Positions 13,013-19,157 of a stretch of 19,157 nucleotides of DNA are shown here, in pieces (position 1 is the first letter of the stretch; each line of letters begins with the position of its first letter). The notes beneath the pieces are model-generated. The model saw only the letters and a list, made by a program, of their open reading frames with translations. It had not been told where the DNA came from and searched no databases. This DNA comes from Alphaproteobacteria bacterium (GTDB taxonomy: Bacteria; Pseudomonadota; Alphaproteobacteria; Rhizobiales; Xanthobacteraceae), in contig VAZU01000163.1 in NCBI GenBank assembly GCA_005884745.1, positions 1-19,157 of the forward strand, read 5' to 3'. A program made the translations under genes and the position numbers.

Positions 13013-14427
13013 CGCTCGCCGTCACCTCGCCGGCTTTCAAGGCGAACGCCAGGGCGGCGATCGCCGACCCGCAGCTGCAAGGCGTGCTCCGGCAGGGGCT
13101 CGGCTTCGTCGACCGGCGCCAGGCCGCGATCGACCGGCTGCCGGAATTCGATGCGCTGCGGGATTCCGCCCGCGACATCAAGGACCACACGCTGGCGCAT
13201 CTCGATCTCTATCTCGAAGCCTATGAGGAGCGGGTGCGCGCCGCCGGCGGCCACGTGCATCATGCGGTGACGCCGGAAGAGGCGCGCGGGGTGATTCTCG
13301 ACATCTGCCGCAAGGCGGGCGCCAAGACGGTCACCAAGGGCAAGACCATGATCGCCGAGGAGATCGGGCTCAACGATTTCCTCGAGGCGAACGGCGTCGT
13401 GCCGGTCGAGACCGATCTCGGCGAATACATCATTCAGATCCGCCACGAGGCGCCCTCGCACATCATCGCGCCCGCGATCCACCTCAACAAGGCGCAGGTG
13501 GAGGCGGATTTCCGCCGCGTGCACACGCATTTGCCGGAAAACCGCAACCTCGCCGAGCCGGCGACGCTGCTCGCCGAGGCGCGAACCATCCTGCGCGAGC
13601 GCTTCCTCGCCGCCGACGTCGGCATCACCGGCGCGAATTTTCTCGTCGCCGAGACCGGCACCTCGATCATCGTCACCAACGAGGGCAACGGCGATCTCAC
13701 CCAGACGCTGCCGAACGTGCATATCGTGCTCGCCACCATCGAGAAGCTGGTGCCGACCCTCGAGGACGTCTCCCAGCTGCTGCGCGTGCTCGCCCGCTCC
13801 GCGACCGGGCAGGACATGTCGGTCTACACCACGTTCTCGACCGGGCCGCGCCGCGGCGATGATCCCGACGGGCCGGCCGAATATCACGTCGTCATTCTCG
13901 ACAACGGCCGCTCGACCATGCTCGGCGGCGAGTTCCAGGACATGCTGCGCTGCATTCGCTGCGGCGCCTGCATGAACCATTGCCCGATCTTCGGGGCCAT
14001 CGGCGGCCACGCCTACGGCTGGGTCTATCCGGGGCCGATGGGCGCCGTGCTCACCCCGGCGCTGATCGGGGTCGATCTGGCCGGCAACCTGCCGAATGCG
14101 TCGACGTTCTGCGGCAGATGCGAGGAGGTCTGCCCGGTGCGCATTCCGCTGCCGCGCATGATGCGGGATTGGCGCGAACGGGAGTTCGAGCGGCATCTCT
14201 CGCCGGTGACGGTGCGCTCTGGTCTGGCGTTGTGGGCGTTTTTCGCCAAGCGGCCGCGGCTCTATGGGCTCATGACCGCGATGGCGGCGCGCGCGCTGGC
14301 GCTCCTCGGCTCCCGCAGCGGTCGCTTCCGCTCTTTGCCGCTCGCCTCGGCCTGGACCCGCGACCGGGATTTCCCGGCGCCGCAGGGCGCAACCTTCCAG
14401 TCGCAATGGAAGCGACGGAAGCGATGA
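13009..14427 (+). CDS. lutB: LutB, Fe-S flavin-less oxidoreductase subunit of L-lactate oxidation
   Basis: LutB (YkgF) has an N-terminal LUD-type domain and C-terminal ferredoxin-like clusters. Domain one holds AGAKTVTKGKTMIAEEIGLN, DLGEYIIQIRHEAPSHIIAP and GITGANFLVAETGTSIIVTN. The iron-sulfur motifs are CIRCGACMNHCPIF (Cys315, 318, 321, 325) and CGRCEEVCPVRIPLP (Cys368, 371, 375). The start is ATG at 13009, overlapping the lutA stop by four bases; the open frame extends further upstream but only as a shadow of lutA. The length of about 472 residues is normal. The frame looks intact. It transfers electrons from lactate together with LutA and LutC; no lactate permease or LutR regulator gene is in view. 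Confidence 0.94.
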   Translation: MTLAVTSPAFKANARAAIADPQLQGVLRQGLGFVDRRQAAIDRLPEFDALRDSARDIKDHTLAHLDLYLEAYEERVRAAGGHVHHAVTPEEARGVILDICRKAGAKTVTKGKTMIAEEIGLNDFLEANGVVPVETDLGEYIIQIRHEAPSHIIAPAIHLNKAQVEADFRRVHTHLPENRNLAEPATLLAEARTILRERFLAADVGITGANFLVAETGTSIIVTNEGNGDLTQTLPNVHIVLATIEKLVPTLEDVSQLLRVLARSATGQDMSVYTTFSTGPRRGDDPDGPAEYHVVILDNGRSTMLGGEFQDMLRCIRCGACMNHCPIFGAIGGHAYGWVYPGPMGAVLTPALIGVDLAGNLPNASTFCGRCEEVCPVRIPLPRMMRDWREREFERHLSPVTVRSGLALWAFFAKRPRLYGLMTAMAARALALLGSRSGRFRSLPLASAWTRDRDFPAPQGATFQSQWKRRKR

Positions 14428-14454
14428 GGATCATGCCGAGCACGAGCCGCATAC

Positions 14455-14602
14455 TCCCACCCCTCTCCCCGCATGCGGGGAGAGGGTGGCGAGCGGCCCC
14501 AGCCGCGAGCCGGGTGAGGGGCGAATTCCCGACAGCGCCCCTCACCCGCCTCGCTGCCTTCGGCAGCGCGGCACCCTCTCCCCGCAAGCGGGGCGAGGGG
14601 AA
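14455..14602. repeat. Palindromic repeat between lutB and lutC
   Basis: About 148 bp with CCCTCTCCCCGCATGCGGGG AGAGGG at the left, CACCCTCTCCCCGCAAGCGG GG at the right, GGGTGAGGGGCG against CGCCCCTCACCC in the middle, and a GCTGCCTTCGGCAGC hairpin. It fills most of the 206-bp gap between lutB and lutC, genes that usually sit close together. The message would fold strongly here. Confidence 0.75.
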
Positions 14603-14633
14603 GCGCGCGAGCGGCTCGTAAGAGAAGCAAACC

Positions 14634-15188
14634 ATGACCGCGCGCGACACCATCCTGGCCTCGATCCGGCGCTCGCTCGGCGTGTCCGGCCGCGAGGCGC
14701 CGCGGCGCAAGGCGGTCGCGGATCGCCTGCGCGAGCATCCGCCGGGCGTGGTGCCCGCACGCGGCAAGCTTGCGCCGAAATCGCGCGCCGAGCTGTTCCC
14801 GCGCCTTGCCGCGATGCCGTGGCAGCGCGAGCGCACGCTCGAAGTCAAGCAAGGCGCTTCGGACGGCAACGATCTCGCCGCGGTCTCCCACGCGTTCGGC
14901 GCGGTCGCCGAATCCGGGACGCTGATGCTCACCTCGGGCAAGGACAATCCGACGACGCTGAATTTCCTGCCCGACACCCATATCGTCGTGGTCGACGCCG
15001 ACGACGTCGCTGGCGATTACGAGACGCTGTGGCGGAAACTGCGCGAGCGCTTCGGCGCCGGTGCCATGCCGCGCACCGTCAATTGGATCACCGGGCCGTC
15101 GCGTTCCGCCGACATCGAGCAGACCCTGATCCTCGGCGCCCACGGCCCCCGCCGCCTGCATGTCATGGTGGTCGGCGAGACGGAATAA
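14634..15188 (+). CDS. lutC: LutC (LUD domain), internally shortened
   Basis: LutC (YkgG) is the third partner of the LutABC L-lactate oxidation system and has a LUD domain. It reads TARDTILASIRRSLGVSGRE at the N-terminus, then AVSHAFGAVAESGTLMLTSG, NPTTLNFLPDTHIVVVDADD, and AMPRTVNWITGPSRSADIEQ with TLILGAHGPRRLHVMVVG at the C-terminus. At 184 residues it is about 40-50 shorter than usual. The gap falls between KSRAELFP and RLAAMPWQRERTLEV, where relatives have a segment of the type ...ERVASAADVPAAVADYLR...; the frame is kept. Whether the shortened protein works is unknown. ATG at 14634 has AAGAGAAG upstream. It lies behind the palindrome at 14455-14602. Confidence 0.87.
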   Translation: MTARDTILASIRRSLGVSGREAPRRKAVADRLREHPPGVVPARGKLAPKSRAELFPRLAAMPWQRERTLEVKQGASDGNDLAAVSHAFGAVAESGTLMLTSGKDNPTTLNFLPDTHIVVVDADDVAGDYETLWRKLRERFGAGAMPRTVNWITGPSRSADIEQTLILGAHGPRRLHVMVVGETE

Positions 15189-15214
15189 TCCCGCTCTCGT
15201 GGGCGATTCAGAGG

Positions 15215-15850
15215 ATGTCTCTGCAAAACCGCGTTACTCCGTTCGGCGAGCTCGTCGCCGTTGTCTCCCGCGGATTGTTCATGGGCAATCGCGGCGGCCG
15301 GTTGCATCGCGACGATCGCACGCTCGGCGCGCGGCGCTGGGTTTCCCGCCAATGGATCTGTTGCGTGACGCGATTCAAGGGGCGCCATCGCGCGGTCTGG
15401 GGCAGCGGCTATACCGAGCTGTTCTTTCTCGACGAGCCGACCGCGCTTGCGGCCGGGCACCGGCCCTGCTTCGAATGCCGCCGCCGCGCCGCCGTCGCCT
15501 TTGCGGCGAGCTGGGCCGCCGCGCGGCAGCAATCAGTGGCCCCGCGCGCGGCCGACATGGACCGCGTTCTCCACGCCGAGCGGCTCGACGGCCGCGGCAA
15601 GCGCCGCCACTCGCTGCCGATCGATGATTTGCCCGACGCGGCGATGCTCGCGCTCCCAGGGGAGCCAAATTCCGTGTTCGCGCTGCACCGCGAATCTCTG
15701 CGGCGCTGGGGGCCGGAAGGCTATGGCGATCCGCGGCCACGCCCGCGCGGGATCCTGGTCGATGTGCTCACGCCGCCGAGCATCCTCGCCGCGCTGGCGC
15801 AAGGTTACCGGCCGCAATGGCATCCGAGTGCGCAAGCGCCGGATGTCTAG
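15215..15850 (+). CDS. Conserved protein of unknown function (211 aa)
   Basis: It starts MSLQNRVTPFGELVAVVSRG, continues LFMGNRGGRLHRDDRTLGAR, RWVSRQWICCVTRFKGRHRA, YTELFFLDEPTALAAGHRPC with FECRRRAA, and ends near GILVDVLTPPSILAALAQGY. This layout (MSLQNRVTP start, ELFFLDE-TALAAGHRPC, a Cys-x-x-Cys pair) belongs to a family seen in rhizobia and relatives without an assigned role. The CFEC pair with a following run of arginines could bind metal or nucleic acid; that is a guess. The start is ATG at 15215; GAGG lies directly before it, closer than is usual, and no other start is in frame nearby. The frame is intact. It follows lutC by 26 bp. Confidence 0.75.
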   Translation: MSLQNRVTPFGELVAVVSRGLFMGNRGGRLHRDDRTLGARRWVSRQWICCVTRFKGRHRAVWGSGYTELFFLDEPTALAAGHRPCFECRRRAAVAFAASWAAARQQSVAPRAADMDRVLHAERLDGRGKRRHSLPIDDLPDAAMLALPGEPNSVFALHRESLRRWGPEGYGDPRPRPRGILVDVLTPPSILAALAQGYRPQWHPSAQAPDV

Positions 15851-15875
15851 GCGGCTCTGAGAATGTTGCTTTGGC

Positions 15876-16137
15876 TCGCGTTGCGTCCGCATGCCCGCTC
15901 CGGCCGGCCTTGTCGTCGGGCCCATGGCCAAAATAAGATCGGTCCGCGATGCGGTGCGCCTTGCGCAAAGTCAAGGTACCGCGCTCCCACTGCAGCAAGC
16001 TGCCGGCATCCGCGGGCGTCCGGCGTCGGGATCCGGCAAGTCGAGAGGTTGGAACATGACGACGTTGCCGCATGTGCTCAAGCGCATCCGGCTCAACCTG
16101 GCCCGCTCGAAGGAATTTCCCTCGGGCTCCTCCCGCC
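15876..16137 (+). repeat. 262-bp direct repeat, copy A
   Basis: This segment matches 17271-17532 at a constant offset of 1395 bases with no gaps. The first 100 bases carry several mismatches; from GGTACC (15975) to the end the match is essentially perfect. It contains the first six codons of the kinase gene (minus strand), the intergenic region, and the first 27 codons of the 132-residue gene (plus strand). It ends at 16137, where the kinase sequence begins abruptly. Confidence 0.92.
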
Positions 16138-16181
16138 GCGGCGCGCCTTCTCGGCCAGCGCCGCATAGACTTGCGTGGTGA
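16056..16181 (+). pseudogene. Truncated 5' copy of the 132-aa gene at 17451
   Basis: ATG at 16056, with the same AGAGGTTGGA ribosome-binding sequence as the full copy, begins MTTLPHVLKRIRLNLARSKE then FPSGSSR. After 16137 it runs into antisense kinase sequence and stops at 16181, giving 41 codons. It is a by-product of the 262-bp duplication and has no function I can support, though its start signals are intact. Confidence 0.8.
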
Positions 16182-17287
16182 TTTGCGGGGCATAGGCATC
16201 CGCCGGGAGCCGCTCGGTCTCGGTTTTGCCGAACAATGCCTTGCGCTCGGCGTCGGAGCGCAGCACCAATGCACCCGGGGCCGGCACGAGGTCCGGGGCA
16301 AGATCGCGGGCCAACCGCGATTTTCCCGTCCCCGACAGCCCGCCGATCGCGATCAGCATCGGGGTTGCGGGTTCGAGCAATTTGCAAGCCAGCCGAAAAT
16401 AGGTCTGCGCGGCGCGCGCAATTTCGTTCGCCGCGTTGAGCCGGGCTGCCGTCACCTTGGCGCGGATCGCGGCGCGCACCGAGAGGAACAGCGGCAATGC
16501 CGCGAGCGCGTCGAGGTCCGATTCGCGCCTGGTCTCGGCCAGATAGCGGTTGAGCACGACGTTCGCCGCGCCAAGGAGCCTGCGCTCGACGAGATCCATC
16601 AGCAGGAACGCCAGATCGTAGAGAACGTCGCCCGACGCGATCAGCTCGCCCGCGGCGGATGAGGCCGAGCTGGCCGCGTGTCACGAGCAGCGGCCGCACG
16701 CGCGCGAGCGCGCCGCGGCTTCTCCGCTGCAGCTCGGCGACCGCCTCGGCCGCAAACAGGCTGGGGAATTCGCGGAACGCCGCTTCGTTCTGGTCGAGAT
16801 AGGTGTCGAGCGCGTTGATCCACGGCTCGGCGCTCACGACCGGCGCACGGGCATGCGCGGCTGCGACGACGCGGCCCAGCGTATCGGCGAGCGCGGCATC
16901 GATTCTGCCGGCGTCCGCGAGCCGATCGAGCGTGCGCGTCTCATCGAAGCGGCGCATCTCGACTGCCCATTCGACCGGCTCGCCTTTGCCGTCGAGCACG
17001 AGCCGCCCGCCCGCCTCGCGCGTGATCGGCACGATGCGGCGGTAGAGTTCCGGCGCAAACGGCCGGTTGACTTCGAGCTCGGCCGCGCAAGCCGCCTCGC
17101 GTTTGTCCAGGCTCGAATAATCGAGAAACGGAAAGCGCACCGCTCGCTTGACCTTGAGCGCCCGATCTCCAGCCAGGAACACCGAGGAGGCATGGGTATC
17201 GATACGCCGGACCCTGCTTCCGTGGTGGCTCGCGGGATCCCCCAGGAATGCCAAAACCTCAGCCTGGCAGTCGCGTCGCGTCTGCAT
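16093..17287 (-). pseudogene. Bifunctional phosphotransferase-like / P-loop kinase protein, broken and truncated
   Basis: The gene matches a two-domain family with an aminoglycoside-phosphotransferase-like fold (COG2187) followed by a P-loop kinase (COG0645). The start is ATG at 17287 (MQTRRDCQAEVLAFLGDP) with GGAG upstream. The first frame shows RVRRIDTHASSVFLAGDRAL, KVKRAVRFPFLDYSSLDKRE and LYRRIVPITREAGGRLVLDG up to GLIRRG near 16650. There about 25 residues, including the expected phosphotransferase loop of HGDLHLGNI type, are missing, and the frame changes. The second frame continues ELIASGDVLYDLAFLLMDLV, with a Walker A motif GLSGTGKS (16318-16341). It is cut at 16138, after AALAEKARR, by copy A of the 262-bp repeat, losing the rest of the kinase domain. 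Three lesions make function very unlikely. Confidence 0.88.
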
Positions 17288-17532
17288 GCCCGCTCCGGCC
17301 GGCCTTGTCGCCGGGCCCATGGCCAAAATAAGATCGGTCCGCGATGCGGGGTATTTTGCGCAAAATCGAGGTACCGCGCTCCCACTGCAGCAAGCTGCCG
17401 GCATCCGCGGGCGTCCGGCGTCGGGATCCGGCAAGTCGAGAGGTTGGAACATGACGACGTTGCCGCATGTGCTCAAGCGCATCCGGCTCAACCTGGCCCG
17501 CTCGAAGGAATTTCCCTCGGGCTCCTCCCGCC
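17271..17532 (+). repeat. 262-bp direct repeat, copy B (likely the original site)
   Basis: It is the partner of 15876-16137. Here both divergent genes are continuous through the segment: the kinase start on the minus strand and the 132-residue gene on the plus strand. This is therefore probably the original location and copy A the duplicate. Confidence 0.92.
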
Positions 17533-17849
17533 ATGGTTACGAGTTCGTGGCCCCGCTCGATGCCAGCGGGCATATCGATGTGGAGCTGTGGCGAAAGCAC
17601 CGCGACCATTGCCGCGTGCGTCGCTTCTGGGAGGGCGAGCCGGACGAGGTGGGACGTCTGGTGCACCGCCCGGGGGGTGCCGGCCACGCCCGCTGGGTAT
17701 TCGATTACGAGGACGTTGCCGAGGAGGACGACGAGGCCGGCTACCGCTTCGGCGCGCATGCGTTCATGCCCGGCGAATACGTCTCGATCCGCGACGAAGA
17801 CGGGGAGATGCACACGTTCCAGGTCGTCTCGGTCGAACCCGCGACCTGA
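17451..17849 (+). CDS. Conserved protein of unknown function (132 aa)
   Basis: It starts MTTLPHVLKRIRLNLARSKE, then FPSGSSRHGYEFVAPLDASG, WRKHRDHCRVRRFWEGEPDE, the acidic FDYEDVAEEDDEAGYRFGAH, and FMPGEYVSIRDEDGEMHTFQ near the end. Family members with this pattern are common in Bradyrhizobium relatives and have no assigned role. The predicted fold is mostly strands, with no signal peptide or membrane segment. The start is ATG at 17451 with AGAGGTTGGA upstream. It is divergent from the kinase gene, sharing a 163-bp region that is duplicated at 15893-16055. The frame is intact. Confidence 0.75.
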   Translation: MTTLPHVLKRIRLNLARSKEFPSGSSRHGYEFVAPLDASGHIDVELWRKHRDHCRVRRFWEGEPDEVGRLVHRPGGAGHARWVFDYEDVAEEDDEAGYRFGAHAFMPGEYVSIRDEDGEMHTFQVVSVEPAT

Positions 17850-17929
17850 GCTCTCAGTCCGGCCGCGCGTCGGCGCAACCGATGTTCCGCAATCGGCATC
17901 CACCCGCGGCCTTACACGGAGATGAACGC

Positions 17930-19157
17930 ATGCGTGGGAACAGCAATGCCAGGACGGGTGGCGAGATTCTGGTCGATCAATTGTTGGCCCATGGAGCGCG
18001 GCACGCGTTCTGCGTTCCCGGCGAGAGCTATCTGGCCGTGCTCGACGCGTTCCATGATCGCGATGTCATGGTGACGGTGTGCCGGCAGGAAGGCGGCGCC
18101 GCCATGATGGCGGAAGCGGTCGGCAAGCTGACCGGCCGGCCCGGCATCTGCTTCGTCACCCGCGGTCCGGGCGCGACCAATGCGTCGCCCGGGGTCCACA
18201 TCGCACGCCAGGACTCGACCCCGATGATCCTCTTTGTCGGGCAAGTCGCGCGGGGGACGCGGGATCGCGAGGCCTTCCAGGAACTCGATTACCGCGCGGT
18301 GTTCGGTTCGATGGCCAAGTGGGCGACCGAGATCGACGCGGTGGAACGGATTCCGGAGATCGTGTCGCGGGCGTTTTACACCGCCACCAGCGGCCGGCCC
18401 GGCCCGGTCGTCATCGCGCTGCCCGAGGACATGTTGAGCGAGCGCGGCGCGGTCGCCGATGCGCTGCGGTCCGAACCGGTCGAGACCTGGCCGGGGGCGA
18501 CCGACATGACGCGGCTGCAGAAGCTCATGTGGGCGGCCGAGCGCCCGATCATGCTGTTGGGCGGCAGCCGGTGGTCGCAGCCGGCCTGGGCGGCGATGGG
18601 GCGCTTTGCCGAGCGCTTCCGAATTCCCGTCGCCACCACGTTCCGGCGCGCGCATCTCTTCGACGCCACCCACCCCAGCTATGCTGGCGATCTCGGCATC
18701 GGTCCCAACCCGAAGCTGCTCGCGCGCATCCAATCGGCCGATCTCATCGTGCTGGTCGGCGGCAGGCTCGGCGAGCTGCCCTCCCAGGGCTACACGCTGC
18801 TCGACATTCCCGATCCGCAGATCAAGCTCGTCCACGTCCATCCGGGCGCGGAAGAGCTCGGCCGCGTCTATCGTCCGGACCTGGCGATCCACGCCGCGCC
18901 GACCGCCTTTGCGGCGACGCTCGAAGGACTGGAGCCCCCCAACGACATCCGCTGGCGCGAGCAAACGCGCGCCGCACATGCCGATTACCTGGCCTGGTCG
19001 GAGAAGCCGACCGCCATTCCGGGCGCGGTCAACCTCGGCGAGATCATGGTCGACCTGCGCGAGCGGCTCGAGCCGGAGGCGATCCTGTGCAATGGCGCCG
19101 GCAATTATGCCGGCTGGATTCACCGCTTCTATCGCTTCCGCCGCTTCACGACCCAGC
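17930..19157 (+). CDS. Thiamine-diphosphate-dependent enzyme, acetolactate synthase-like (partial at right edge)
   Basis: A ThDP enzyme of the acetolactate synthase / benzoylformate decarboxylase superfamily; 409 codons are visible and the frame is open at the edge. The N-terminal Pyr domain shows GGEILVDQLLAHGARHAFCV, PGESYLAVLDAF, and VTVCRQEGGAAMMAEAVGKL with the ThDP-activating Glu at residue 54, then GPGATNASPGVHIARQDSTP. The central domain follows (AAERPIMLLGGSRW, then LIVLVGGRLGELPSQGYTLL). The PP domain begins at ILCNGAGNYAGWIHRFYRFR, and its Mg/ThDP-binding GDG motif would lie beyond the edge. The start is ATG at 17930 with GGAGATGA upstream. The lack of a neighbouring small subunit (ilvH) and the CRQEGG variant suggest a catabolic or uncharacterised paralogue rather than the biosynthetic enzyme. 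The substrate is unknown. Confidence 0.88.
   Translation, partial: MRGNSNARTGGEILVDQLLAHGARHAFCVPGESYLAVLDAFHDRDVMVTVCRQEGGAAMMAEAVGKLTGRPGICFVTRGPGATNASPGVHIARQDSTPMILFVGQVARGTRDREAFQELDYRAVFGSMAKWATEIDAVERIPEIVSRAFYTATSGRPGPVVIALPEDMLSERGAVADALRSEPVETWPGATDMTRLQKLMWAAERPIMLLGGSRWSQPAWAAMGRFAERFRIPVATTFRRAHLFDATHPSYAGDLGIGPNPKLLARIQSADLIVLVGGRLGELPSQGYTLLDIPDPQIKLVHVHPGAEELGRVYRPDLAIHAAPTAFAATLEGLEPPNDIRWREQTRAAHADYLAWSEKPTAIPGAVNLGEIMVDLRERLEPEAILCNGAGNYAGWIHRFYRFRRFTTQ

Noticed and set aside
12928..14406. Minus-strand open frame of 492 codons over lutB
   Set aside because: It is antisense to LutB, with all iron-sulfur motifs on the plus strand.
16138..17270. Kinase flanked by direct repeats as a composite mobile element
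   Set aside because: The repeats contain no transposase or integrase sequence, only the ends of the neighbouring genes. Local duplication explains them better.
17912..19123. Minus-strand open frame of 403 codons at the right end
   Set aside because: The plus-strand frame gives clear ThDP-enzyme motifs; the minus frame is a shadow.

Overview
The window is GC-rich DNA that looks like an alphaproteobacterium, probably Hyphomicrobiales (Bradyrhizobium/Pseudolabrys-like). The evidence is an imuA-imuB-dnaE2 cassette behind an alphaproteobacterial LexA box (GTTC-N7-GTTC), a DUF3422 membrane protein, and many long GC-rich palindromic repeats of the kind scattered through these genomes. No database was searched. 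Family names come from recognising motifs in the translations.

Layout. 1-1066 (minus): the first codons of a gene leaving the window, then an ABC transporter substrate-binding protein with a frameshift near its C-terminus. 1346-7724 (minus): the SOS mutasome operon imuA-imuB-dnaE2 with a LexA box upstream of imuA. dnaE2 is broken by a frame change at about 3964. 7829-8394: small genes and debris (a frameshifted small secreted protein, a transposase remnant, a 65-residue protein). 8541-9986 (plus): a GNAT acetyltransferase and a solitary beta-class DNA methyltransferase that is frameshifted. 10054-11370 (minus): DUF3422. 11543-12098 (plus): cyanase with a good sigma-54 promoter. 12191-15188 (plus): lutABC for L-lactate oxidation, with a palindromic repeat between lutB and lutC and a shortened LutC. 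15215-17849: a conserved unknown protein, a ruined phosphotransferase/P-loop kinase gene flanked by a 262-bp direct repeat, and a conserved unknown protein. 17930 to the end (plus): a ThDP-dependent acetolactate-synthase-like enzyme, open at the edge.

The most unusual signal is palindromic repeats inside coding sequence. Three repeats lie in frame within the mutasome genes: two in dnaE2 and one in imuB, the last also read in a second frame by the overlapping imuA. Two of them belong to one repeat family, sit in the same orientation and frame, and so put nearly the same foreign peptide into two different proteins. This resembles the Rickettsia palindromic elements. Other palindromes occupy gene ends and operon gaps.

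The second theme is damage. Six coding regions in 19 kb show a one-base frameshift or an apparent internal loss: the binding protein, dnaE2, the small secreted protein, the methyltransferase, lutC and the kinase. This could be real decay or sequence/assembly error, and the raw reads would decide. The diverged 262-bp repeat around the kinase points to at least one true rearrangement.
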